Below the pieces are notes generated by a model. That model searched no databases, was not told the origin of the DNA, and worked only from the letters and a program-made list of their open reading frames with translations. Positions 50,875 through 62,206 of a stretch of 64,000 bases of DNA are shown piece after piece. Both the position numbers and the translations under genes were made by a program. The stretch is from Ziziphus jujuba (lineage: Eukaryota; Streptophyta; Magnoliopsida; Rosales; Rhamnaceae). How positions within the stretch are numbered: position 1 is the first letter of the stretch; every line of letters starts with the position of its first letter. The stretch covers positions 1,116,001-1,180,000 of the forward strand of contig NC_083382.1 of the NCBI RefSeq assembly GCF_031755915.1, given 5' to 3'.

Positions 50875-51490
50875 TTATTATAAATTATATTTAATATGAT
50901 TTATTATATTTGCACCATATATTATAATTATATATGGCGTGCATGGGAACGGAAATGAATGTTAGTTGCAATCAAGACAGCGTACCCTTTTTTTTTTTTT
51001 TTTATGACGTATAGATGTAAGATTGGTGTAGATGGGAAAAAAATTCTAATACTCCGAAAATACAGAGAACTCAGAACTCCTGCCCTTCAAATCATGATAT
51101 CTGTCCCATTTTCCACATCAGAAAGTGTCCGAATAAAAAAAAAAAAAAAGAAAAAAAAGGAAAACAACACCTCTAAATGTCCTGCCCTACAAATCATTAC
51201 TCTTTGCTTTAATTTTCGCATGCAAAAATTATTACTTTTAATTCACAGATAGCTTCATCATTTTCCTTTATCTTGCCTAGTGTTTATTTGTTTAAGTGAA
51301 TAAAGACCATTAAAAAAATGATTTTTTTTTTTTAAATTTTTTTTGTGTGGACATAATATTAAATTGGGGATGAGGGAATTTTCTACACGCAGGCTAGATT
51401 GGGTTAACACCAGAGATCATTGCCGTCTTTTTGTTTGTAGAGGAGCATGTTTATGCATGTAAATATGTAAATATTGTCTATGTAGAGGAG
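50875..51490. other. Spacer between the palindromic element and LRAT copy C
   Basis: No coding exon supported. Contains poly-T and A-rich tracts. Just before copy C, the phrase TGTAGAGGAGCATG occurs twice (near 51437 and 51481), suggesting a small duplication at the junction where the copy's 5' end is lost. Confidence 0.6.
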
Positions 51491-53042
51491 CATGCTTTCG
51501 AGCAGGGAGCGAGACAAGCCCATCATGCATCTCATTTTCACATGCTGGCGCAACTACACCTACTTTCATCTTGGTAAATTTTCTTCTTCTTCTTCGCCGT
51601 TTCTTTCTTATGAAGACTATGAAACAATATTGGTGAACTGTGATTATTAGTAACCTATATGCGTGTTTCTTTATTTATTGGGTTTCACACCCCAAAACCT
51701 TTACTTTTAATTCATATCTAGCTTGGTCGATCATTTTCTATTATCTTAAAAAATGTTCCTATTGGATCTGTCTATGGAATTCGGATCTATGTATATTCAA
51801 ATGGGATTCATAGTTTCTTTTAAAATCTGATTGGTTTGGTTGTTTGTTCTTCCAAGTTTTGATGGGAGTTTCCTTTTGAAAGTTTTTTTTTTTTAGTTGC
51901 TTTTACAATCTTTTTGTTTTTTGTTTTTTAGTTGCTTTTACAATCAAAACAATGTAATATTTCCTCTCTCTTTGATATCGCCCCTCTAGGGTGTCCTCTT
52001 TGAACTAACATGATGCTTCTCTTTGCTCATTGTACACTGCAAGAAACGTAGGAGCAACTAAAATATTTAGAATATGAATTAGTTTTCTTATGCCTCTTTA
52101 TGAGGTCAGAGATGGTATGAATAATTGCATGACACCCACAGCAATTTATACAACCTCTATAAAAGTCTATAGTTTTTTTTAATTTCGACAGGTTGGGAGG
52201 CTATGGTGCAATCCCTCAGTGATCCATCCCTTTATTTATCAGGTTGGTGAAAGAAATTCAGATATGGAAGATTTTGATCTTTATGCTGAGCTCCTTTTTC
52301 TCCAATTTCATTGTTCAATGATGAAATTATGGGAGGCGAAGAACATCATCATCATCATCATCCTTCAGAAGGTGGAGTTGATCTACTTTCCGTTCGAGCA
52401 ACTGAATGACATCAACACATGAAGGAGCACGTACAAATCATCCAATGGCAGCCGTCTTCTTCTTCGTCTTCTTATCCTTAGTATCCCTTGTCTAAAATTT
52501 CTCCTTATTCATCTCTTTTATCTTTTATTTTGGTTAGCTTTTGGATTATGTTATTTCGTGTGTATGATGGAAAAGTGTAAGGACATGATCCCGACGGTGT
52601 TGTCAAAGAAGATCCAGAGGTACGAGCTCAAATCTGGTGATCACATCTACACATGGATGGAGGCGTGCCCACATTTACACCCATCATGGTGATCATCATC
52701 ATCTTCTTCTTCTTCTAACTTATAACTATTGTTAAATTTAAATGTCTGCTTTTAATTTTTAATTTGTGCTAAACAATGTGGCTTTTGCTTCTAAAGTTTC
52801 ACTATCGTGATTTGTTTTTCTTTTTTGGTAATTTGTTGATTAACTTGATGTTATCACTGGATTAGATTTATTGTTACATCCTATTCCCAATTTGGCTAAG
52901 ATTTACTTTATTATTTTCTTTGGTTGTTTATTTTTTGATTTTCTTATTTTGTTAATCTAGTGTGTTATTGTTTTTTTCTTCCACTAGAATGAAATAAAAA
53001 AAGCAGCGACTTTAGGAGGATCTCCTCTTGTAGTTTTTGGCT

Positions 53043-53047
53043 CTTGA
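53043..53047. repeat. Left target duplication of solo LTR 1 (CTTGA)
   Basis: CTTGA precedes the TG end of the insertion, and CTTGG (56355-56359) follows the CA end. They differ at one base. The uninterrupted equivalent in copy A reads CTCTTATCATGAG, supporting insertion between these points. Confidence 0.7.
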
Positions 53048-53939
53048 TGTCAAGATCCGTCCAAAATTCTTTACCGAAACCCTAGACAAGCCCTGATCCC
53101 AGGGAAACCCTACCGGACCTTCCAATGGAAAATCCGGCAGAACCTCCCCTAAGGGTTGGACTTACCACAAATTTCCTGCACTGAAAACACACTTCCATAT
53201 ACATCCCCTTATTCCTCCCACATTACTACAATTTAATTCTACAAATTTGCAACACTCCAAATGAATAACAGTAAATCAGTGCATAATTAATAACTAAATG
53301 TCCAATACAATATACAGAGCATTATACAAATAAATGTGGAATTAATACAATGTCAGATAAAGAAGCAATACAAGATGAAAAGGAAAAAGGGAAGAAATGT
53401 TCTTGGACTTTCGGCAAAGAACTGAGACGTCGGGCTCGCTCCGGACGATCAACGTCTCCCAAACCTGGTACCTAGGGGAACGGAATTCAGAAATATGAGA
53501 TACTAATTATCTCAGTGAGTGACCCCATCTACTGTATAATTATAACCATAATAATAATTATAGTACACTTGATTAATTAAGAATAAATAAATAAATAATA
53601 ATTAATTTAAAATAATATTTTCTCTCAAAACCCTCACCATTCACTCCATTGGAAAAGTTCCCCTTTTTAAAAATTATTTCACCAAAACCCAAACTTGTAC
53701 CCCAATTAATATCATAAAAACTGATGCTCAAAAATATGAATGAACGATCATTGTAATATTATAAAATGTCTCAAATCAAGATGTAAACATTTGAGCATAC
53801 ACTATAATAAATACAGTTCTACCAAATAAATATGAAAATGCAGGAATCACCCCAATATTTGTAACTCAACAATATATATATACAAACATATACAATATAC
53901 CATACGATGTACCAATCTGTAAACCGTGTGACACACCCA

Positions 53940-54250
53940 CCTCACGACCCTCAATATATGAACGGTGTCGTGGAAATAATAAATAACCGTCGGGACGTAC
54001 CCAACCTCACGGTCCGTGGCAATAATAAACCGTTGGATGATACTAACCTCACGGCACCGTGGTAATAATAATAAAACCGTCGGATGAACCCGACCTCACA
54101 GTCCGTGGTAATAATAGATAACCGTTGGATGAAACCAACCTCATGGCACCGTGGTAATAATAATAAACCATCGGATAAACCAGACCTCACAGTCCGTGGT
54201 AATAATAGATAATCGTTGGATGAAACCAACCTCACGGCACCGTGGTAAAC
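53940..54250. repeat. Minisatellite in LTR 1: about 45-bp monomers in alternating dimers
   Basis: The anchor CCTCAC/T recurs at 53940, 54005, 54047, 54094, 54139, 54185 and 54230, with spacing settling at 45-47 bp. Two monomer types alternate: one with CCTCACAGTCCGTGG, the other with CCTCACGGCACCGTGG. They give a dimer of about 91 bp. Confidence 0.88.
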
Positions 54251-55639
54251 CCAGCACGCTGTAATATAATACTGAATTAAACTCTGGTACTATATGTTAC
54301 ATCAATTAAAAATAACCGATACAGTATCCTACTCTATCATAATCATAATTTAATTGTCAAGTTCAACCACTTGTTTAAATATTTCAAAATTTTCAAATCG
54401 TCATTTCATACGAAAATAAAAAATACCACAGTGAAATATATTCACCATAAATCAATTTTAAGCACATAAAAATATAAAATATTTGAACGTGCTTAACATC
54501 ATAAAATTTTCCATCTGCTTCTCAAATAAATCATTTCCGAATTGATTTAAAACCCCAAATTAAATACCAAAATATTTAGCTACTCCAAGTTCACTTATGA
54601 ACCTATTAGAATTTAAAACCATTTAATATATTATCAAACCTTACGTAAAATGACAACTCATATTTAATAAGGCAAATATTTTTATATGCATAATCCAAAC
54701 ATTCAATCCAATGGTATATAAGCCAAATTATTCGAACACATATATATTATATTATACCCCAAAACAATTTTTAAAACTAATAACCATAGAAATAATTAAA
54801 ATAAATCAAACCACAATTTAAAACATATTTATCAAATATTTAATTATGAGATATTTCAACAATGAAATTTGATAAAATTTACCAAAATCTCAAATTCCTT
54901 AGAACCAACATATTTTATGATGTCCAAATATTTAATTCCATTCGATTTTGGCATCAAAAATTTCAAATATAAATTTACTAAATATTCAACACATCAAACA
55001 TATTTTCAAATAACCAATTAACGCAAAATATATATATTTTAACATCCCAAAATAATTTTAAAGGTGGGTCACTCACCTTGAGCATACAATTAATCCAAGA
55101 TCCTCCATGGGATCAATTCCATGATGTACACGTGCTCCTAGAACAACAATATTACACATCTCGAATAAATTAATATTTTATTCGGGTAAATAATACCCGG
55201 TACCCGGGGGACTAACACAAACGTTAACCAAAATTGACGAGTAATATACTGAATCGAAGCTTGTGGAACGAGGATCGCATTACCGGCCTCCATTGATCCC
55301 AATTCCGCCGGTGGTGGTCGGAATTTGCACGGAAAGTAGCGGCCGAATTTCACCTCCTCATAACTCTCGAACCACTTCGAATTTAAACAATTGGAGGCCA
55401 TATTTGAACTCAGAGGACCCAAAATAGGAGGAAAGGAGTGGAAGACCGGACTAGGTTGGCCCGAAAAAACTCAACCCATCGCCGCCGACTTCACCGGCTC
55501 GATCTGGACGCTTCCGACGGCATCTGACCGGGAAATTTGGAGGTCGGGGTCATCGGAAACTGGGCTTCACCGGTGGCCGGCGTGTGTGGCTGTCCGGTGG
55601 CTGGAAAATGTGCAGCAGGGAGAGAGATATATCGGTGGG

Positions 55640-55800
55640 AAGGAGAAAATGAAGAAAGAAGGAGAAGAAGGAAGAAAAAGAAGAAAGAAGAAGGGGCCCG
55701 TGGGCCTTTTTTCCCACGTGGGGGAAAGGAAAAAAAGGGAAAAAGAAAAGAAAAAGAAAGAAAAAGAAAACAAAAAGAAAATAAAAGAAATAATTAAATA
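55640..55800. repeat. Purine-rich tract with G-box palindrome in LTR 1
   Basis: A long run of AGAA/GAAG-type sequence on the plus strand is interrupted by GGGGCCCGTGGGCC and the palindrome CCCACGTGGG (55713-55722). The matching tract in LTR 2 lies at about 62825-62980 with its own CCCACGTGGG at 62903-62912. In LTR orientation it is pyrimidine-rich. Confidence 0.85.
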
Positions 55801-56054
55801 ATATTAAAATAATATTATTGTAATAAAATAATAATAAAATAATATGGTATTTAACCATAGTTGACATGTGGCATCTCACCCTTGTGATACATGGCACCCT
55901 TTATTAAGTCACACGTGGCATACTGTTCACATATTAAAAATAATATTAAAATAATACCGTATTTGAAAAATTCTACAGATCCATAACTTTCAAACCACAT
56001 GTCCAAATCGGGCGTGCCGCTAGTCTACGGACTCTTATCGACGAGTACTTCACA

Positions 56055-56335
56055 ACCATGCATGAGTCAAAATTCAACTTTGCATGAATAAAAAGTCAAC
56101 TCCGACACCCATTGGACAGTTTGGACCTCAACTTGTTTTGCTCATAACTTTCAAACTGTAGCTCCGTTTTTGACGTGCTACTAGTCTATGAACTCATGAC
56201 AACATGTACTATTTAACGGTACCTCGGTCAATGAGAGATTCCATCAGGAGCAAAAAGTCAACATTTGACCCTTTCTCGGTCAACGACGGTCAAACCCGAT
56301 CAACCTTGGTCAAATTTGAGAAATTTCCGGTGTAG
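56055..56335 (-). promoter_or_regulatory. W-box-like (TTGAC) cluster near the 5' end of LTR 1
   Basis: At least eight GTCAA/TTGAC cores fall within about 280 bp, including AAAAGTCAAC twice and GGTCAAC, GGTCAAA near the LTR start. The cluster is kept in LTR 2 (about 63255-63510). TTGAC is the core bound by WRKY factors; binding here is inference. Confidence 0.55.
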
Positions 56336-57229
56336 TTTGGGACGGGGTGTTACACTTGGCATGAGAGACAAGGTATTGACATATATCCAGCCGTTATTTA
56401 CTAGTTTGATTGGGATAAATCACATACAATATTTGCATATTTGCTGCATGGGCTGTTTGAGACATGAGAAATTGAGTTGGTCTTCTACTGGCCAAAAATT
56501 TCTGCATTACAAATTTGAAATTTTAGCTCAGGATGATAAAAATTGGGGTGTACAAAAGATTAGTGATCAAGAACACAGATGATAGAAAGTGGTTGATGAG
56601 GAATCTGCTTGTTTTTTGAAGTGGAGTTGGAACAGAGCGATGCTTCTTCAGAATTAGGATCGAGAAATTTAGCAATTCACTTCCCTTTAAATGTAGGACT
56701 GATAAACGTGTATATTATAAGCAAACATAAATGCTTTTTATTTCAACTTAATGTGTGACAAGGTTTGAGAAACTCTCCCGGTCTGGGAAGATTTTGTTAC
56801 AGTTAGGTCGAATATCTAGTACTAAGTCTTTCACTATTGATTTGTAATTGAACGCGCTTTTGATAAGGTTTGCACTTTTATTAATGCTCAATCTCTTTCT
56901 CTTGTGCTGTACTTGGTTCTTCATTATATACTATAAGAATCCATCTGTTTATATTTTGTATGCCACATTTCTGTATTTACAGCCTCGTTTTCTCCGTCAA
57001 TGCCTTTTTACTGTTCTGTATTTACTGCCTTTTTTTTTTTTTTTTTTTTATTGAAAGCGTATTTTCTGCCTTTTAAAACGTGGGTATGGGCTGGGGCGTT
57101 ATATAATATTATTATATTCTCTCCGTGGTTTCTATTCTTAAATTTCCTTGGCTTAGTTATTGTTTCTTTCCCTTGCTTGCATGATTATATCATTTATATT
57201 ATGACTTCTCTTATGTTTTTATATATATA

Positions 57230-57335
57230 GAGATATAAATATATATATATATTATGTTTCAATAAAAATTAAATTTTTAACCGTATCTTACGCTATATTA
57301 TATATATATATATGTTTTTTTTTTTTTTTATAAAA
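57230..57335. repeat. TA-rich simple repeats between LRAT copies C and D
   Basis: Two TA runs (about 57238-57251 and 57299-57313) and a poly-T run (57315-57329) sit about 100 bp before copy D. Confidence 0.85.
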
Positions 57336-57436
57336 ATGATACACAATGCGATACACTTTTTAACACGTCTATATTAGTATACATCAATAGACGAATCCGC
57401 CAAGTCCAACTCAACACACCGACAAACAACGAAGCG

Positions 57437-59157
57437 ATGGAGTCGAAGCAGAAGAAGCTCCGGATTCAGAGGGTGGTGCCGTCTAGCAGGAAGCGGCTGA
57501 AGCCCATCGTGGTTTCGAAGAAGAAAGTCCGGAGCCGGACCTTGCGTTCGAGCAGGGAGCGAGACAAGCCTACCATGGATCTCATTTTCATATGGTGGCG
57601 CATCTTTTCCTACTTTCATCTTGGTAAATTTTCTTCTTCTTCTTCTTGTTCTCCATTTCTTTCTTATGAAGAATATTGAACAATATTGGTAAACTGTGAT
57701 CATTAGTAACCTATATGGGTATTGTTTATTTATTGATCTTCTATAGTGTTCACACCCCAAAACCGTTATTTTTAATTCCTATCTAACTTGATCGATCATT
57801 TTCTATTGTCTTAAAAAGTGTTCCTATTTGATCTGTCTATGGAATTTGGATCTTTGTATATTCAAATGGGATTTATGGTTTCTTTGGAAATCTGATTGGT
57901 TTGGTTGTTTATTCATAATTTTACAATAAAAACCATGTCAAATTTCCTCTCATGGCGATATCGCCCCTCTAGATTATCTTCTTTGAGCCAACATGATGCT
58001 TTTCTTTGTTCATCGAACATTGCAAGAAACGTAGGAGCAACTATAATTTATAGAATTTGAATTAATTTTCTTATGCCTCTTTATGAGGTCAGAGACGGTA
58101 TGATAATTGCATGACATCCACAGCAATTTCGTAACCTCTATAAAAATTTATAATTTTTGAACTTTCACAGGCTGGGAAGCTGTGGTGCAATCCCTCAATG
58201 ATCCATCCATTGATTTATCAGGTTGGTGAGATAAATTCTAAAATTTTGTAAAGATTTATAATGTTTGTCTGAAGTAAACTTGAGACAGTTTTTAACTAGT
58301 AAAAGACAACTTCCATGTTATAGTTTGTCTCTTATTACTAAAATAATCATTTTCATTGCAAAGGTTGGAGGTAAATTGAAAGAAGTACAATATATTCTAT
58401 GGCTGTAATTAGTAGGATGGCCATCACTCGATGATTGGCATCGAATATATGTTTCAGTGGTCGTGCTTTCCTCTGTAAGATGAGAAGATGGATGATCAAT
58501 GCATAACGGCATTATTTGCTTGCGTTTAATATTGCTGTTAGGTTTTTAGTTTATTATATTTTAATACATCTAATCATCGTTTTGCTTTGTTTTTACTCCA
58601 AATTATCTTTCTCCCTTTCTTTGCACGGCGGTGGGTTATAAACACTACCTTTTTTGGAGAATGTTAATAAATTCCAAAACCCATTTTGTCGTCCAGTAGC
58701 GACAATCTTCTTTTTAATTCGTACTGCAGTAGCAGTATGTTTGATAAGTTTATTTGTTCCAGCCCCCAACATTACTCTGCACCAAATTTAATTTCAGTGT
58801 GCCTGATTCAAAGCAGTGAAGGTCTTGCATGGACCTCAGTTGAGCATGTGTTAATAACAAAATCATTTACGGATGCATGGAACATGCAAACTACCTTTTA
58901 GGGTTTTAAACTAAAACATTTTCACCTTATGGCTGGTTGATTTGTTTTGTGATTCAATGCTTTAGAGAGACCTCTTATGGACATGGGAAGTGGTGCATCT
59001 GCATTGAGCAACTTTGATTACTGGAGCTATGCGACAATCTGGAGGATTCTGTTGAACACGACCTGGATGGTGCTGTCAAACAAGATCCAGAGGGAAGAAC
59101 TTAAGCCTGGAGATCACATCTATACATGGAGGCACACCTACAGCTTTGCGCATCACG
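57437..59157 (+). pseudogene. LRAT/NC-domain gene, copy D, exons 1-3 intact but exon 4 missing
   Basis: Exons 57437-57623, 58171-58221 and 58966-59157 stay open and in frame. They encode a lysine/arginine-rich N-terminus (MESKQKKLRIQR..., about residues 1-45) and end in the LRAT start [12 protein letters not shown] and FAHHG. Exon 4, which would carry the second histidine and the cysteine, is absent: intron 3 is followed to 59638 and then by a 3.9-kb LTR. The sequence beyond the LTR is not LRAT. A read-through product would hold only the first catalytic histidine, so it cannot have the family's activity. Its 5' end is longer than that of copy B (62 versus 38 codons in exon 1) and may show the ancestral start. 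Confidence 0.8.
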
Positions 59158-60081
59158 GTAATCTTCATCTCCTTCTCCATTTCTTCTTTGGAAACTGGTA
59201 CTTGTCATATGCCATGTGACAATTTAATTGGCTATCTAAAAGGGTTTAATTTTCCATATTAGGTTTTTAGTTTGAAAAGTCAAAAGAAAATTAAATTTAG
59301 CCAAGTAGTGCCTGATGGAATTTAGTAGGGATCTAACTTATGGCTATTGTTTATTTAATTGTTTGCTTTGTGTTGACACCTGAAAATCAATGCTGGAATC
59401 ACAGCTTCATGATTTTCCTTTTATCTAGTTAGCAATATCCGATTTGATACAAGAACGTTTCCATTTCGTTTTCTTCATACTCTTAAGGATTTAATTGCTT
59501 GTGTTTGACGTTAAAAGCTTTGGCTTTGTGTTAGAGACTTATGGATTAGCATTCCATCCTGCATTGGCTAATATTTACTATATTTTTCTGTTGAATTCTT
59601 TTTTTTTCGTTGTTAGCAACATTATCCAAGTGAATTGGTGTCAAGGCCCATCCAAAATTCCTCACCGGAATCCTAAACAAGTCCTGATCCTAGGAAAACC
59701 CGAACAGACCCTCCAATGGAAAATCCGGCAAAACCTCCCCTAAGGGTTGGACTTACCATAATTTTCCTGTACCGAAAATACACTTTCATATACACCACCT
59801 TATTCCTGCCACATTACTACAATTTAAGTTCCACAACTGGCAGCACTTTGATAACAAATTATATAAAAAGGTATATAATGGAATTAATTTAATAAATAAC
59901 CAATTAAAATATACCATCACAGATTCTCGTCCGCCCACACCACCCACTTAGTGCTGCACATGTCAAATACACTTTAAATATCATTTTACAATTATGCCAA
60001 TGCGTAACATAGAAAGAAAGGTAAACTACATCACATTAACAATAAAAAAAACAATAACAACGTTCTAACGATAATGGTATT

Positions 60082-60240
60082 GATGTAACTTGCCTGAGGG
60101 CTATTATATTCCCACACATGTATTAATGCAACTTGCCTGAGGGCTATCTCACATGTCCAGAGACTACTACTTGTCCGATAACTATTATACTTGCCCGATG
60201 GCTCTTTCTTGCCCGTAGGCTATGATACTTATTCGAAGAT
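60082..60240. repeat. Irregular repeat in LTR 2 (CTTGCC-type units)
   Basis: Motifs of the form CTTG-CC-GA-GGCTA recur at 60089, 60132, 60170, 60190 and 60208 with shrinking spacing (43, 38, 20 and 18 bp). It occupies roughly the place of the 45-bp minisatellite in LTR 1 but is different in sequence. Confidence 0.7.
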
Positions 60241-62157
60241 ACCATATGGTAGTAATAATAATAAAAACAATAACAAAATTAAAATTAAAGATCTCATAGT
60301 AATGTTAATAAAAATAAAAATAAAAAATAAAAATAATAATCAATATTATTTACTAAAATCTCAATAACTGATAATAGCAACAGCGATGATACTTGATAAT
60401 AGTTTTGTTAATAAACACCATTGATAATAACAATAATATCAACTATAATCATAATAATGATAATAATAGAAATTGGGATTACAATAAAAATAATCATTAT
60501 AAATAATAATAATAATCCCGATAACAATGACAATAATGATTAAATAAACAGTCAAATACAATTAATAGTAATAAGGATATAATAACATCGATTAAGAATA
60601 TTAGTAAGAAATTAAATCACAAATAGATAACATAACATAAATACATAAAATCATACCTTAAAATCCATAGCATAAAATGAAATATGCACGCTTGTAATGG
60701 AGATATGTACGATACCTTCTGACATGCTACGTGATCCATGATTCCAGCTGTCGCCGGCACCTTGCTACCAATACAAACCAGGGTGGTTGCCTACGTGATC
60801 CCCTGGACTTGTATGTAACATGGTTATGAGGCTAGCTCTACATGGACCACATTTGTTCGCCTCCTCCGTATGGTGCGGTATATACAGTATAATATCAAAT
60901 AATATAACATACAAATATATGTATGAACACACACATATATATAAAAAAATATACTTGATGCACCATACTATATACTAGTGGTGCCTGAAGGTACCCAGCG
61001 TCCTGAGCACCGACTAACGGGAGGTTAAAGAGAGAAACTTGCATACGGTCGCTTCGGTGTCCCGACAGCGCCGCTGCTTAAACTGTCATCCCGCCCATGG
61101 AGGGGGGCGGCTTATGGCCAATATCAAACTTGCCTACCCTCGGTCCGATGGCAACTCATGGGAGACATTACAACTTGCGCACTTATCATAATCACATATA
61201 CAGTACAGAACACCGGTACGTGTATGGGTGCATCTAAAATAAATAACCATATTTATTATTAAAATATGCAATTTTTTCCAAAATTCACCGTGGGAATTAT
61301 ACCATTTTTCGAATTCACCATCCCACATTTTTCTTTAATAACACCAGCATAAATCCACCGATAATAATATACAATTAATTTTTTCCCAAATCATAAAATC
61401 AATCAAATAATATTCCAAGGGCATAATTATATGATTTGAGACCACCAAACTTAAACCAATATTTTCCTCAAAATATTTAAACCAAATCATGCCCAAAAAT
61501 AATATTAAAATCCAAATACACTTAATTAAATGAAAACACCTTACTTATACGTAATGAATACAATTAAATCACAATAATAAAATCGAGAATTCCTTAATAA
61601 ACCAAATTTCCATTGAGCATCAATAAACATAATAAAATTTAAATCATAATTTCATAAAATTAGTCTCTTCCACAATAATTTAATTCAACACAATTTGGCA
61701 TCTTCAATATAAACAATAACTTAGTTAAATATCCAACACATAAAATGCATTTTTCAAATATTTAATTAACACAAAATATACTTAATTTAACAACCCAAAA
61801 TATAAATTTGAGGCAATATATATACTAAATCAACATAACTTAGCATCATAAATTTAAATAGTAGTTTCTTAAATATTAAACACATTTAAAAAAATATATA
61901 TATACACGGTAAAACCTTTAACAAACAATTTCACAAGTGCAATGTCCAGATACATATGTATAAATACTTTTGGATATGCAGAATCAAAGGCTTCAACAAT
62001 ACATATTTATACATGTATATATATATAAATACACCCACTCACACATCTCAATATATATTCACATATCACCATGTATTTATATACATCACCGCACATGTAT
62101 ATATATATATATGATGCATGTATTTATCAATACTCCCATACACATATATACAGAAAA

Positions 62158-62158
62158 C

Positions 62159-62203
<45 letters not shown>

Positions 62204-62206
62204 ATA
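62158..62206. repeat. (CA)n(TA)n compound microsatellite in LTR 2
   Basis: About 13 CA units are followed by about 10 TA units. Related TATATACA-rich simple sequence extends from about 61990. Confidence 0.92.

Larger units (their letters stand above)
53048..56354 (-). mobile_element. Large solo LTR 1 (3.3 kb), probably Ty3/gypsy type, inserted in LRAT copy C
   Basis: Read on the minus strand it starts TGTAACACCCCGTCCCAAAC and ends ...GGATCTTGACA, with TG...CA ends and a 5-bp target duplication. It contains no primer-binding site, gag or pol homology, and no second internal LTR was recognised. A solo LTR left by recombination is therefore the simplest reading. It holds a 45-bp minisatellite (53940-54250), a purine-rich tract with a perfect G-box palindrome, and many GTCAA/TTGAC motifs near its 5' end. 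The Ty3/gypsy assignment rests on general resemblance and LTR size; a non-autonomous large element is an alternative. Confidence 0.75.
51492..56955 (+). pseudogene. LRAT/NC-domain gene, copy C, disrupted and lacking exon 4
   Basis: Homologues of copy B exon 1 (51492-51573, 5' end missing) and exon 2 (52192-52242) are present. They are followed by the extra segment shared with copy A ([11 protein letters not shown], 52268-52420), which has TGA where A has TGG. The LRAT start (CKDMIPTVLSKKIQ ... SGDHIYTW, about 52578-52657) carries a 4-base duplication (ATGGATGG) that shifts the frame before the first histidine. A 3.3-kb LTR is inserted in intron 3 at 53048-56354. Intron 3 continues at 56355 and matches copy A until about 56955, where homology stops before exon 4. 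It is clearly non-functional. Confidence 0.85.

Noticed and set aside
53951..54235. 94-codon minus-strand frame in LTR 1
   Set aside because: Its translation is a repeat of the 45-bp minisatellite, not a gene.
55391..55897. Open frames of 86-136 codons in LTR 1
   Set aside because: They consist mostly of Lys/Glu/Arg or Phe/Ser low-complexity runs from the purine-rich tract and match no retroelement protein.
53048..56354. A complete LTR retrotransposon with internal genes
   Set aside because: No primer-binding site, gag or pol similarity and no pair of internal direct repeats were found; a solo LTR fits better.
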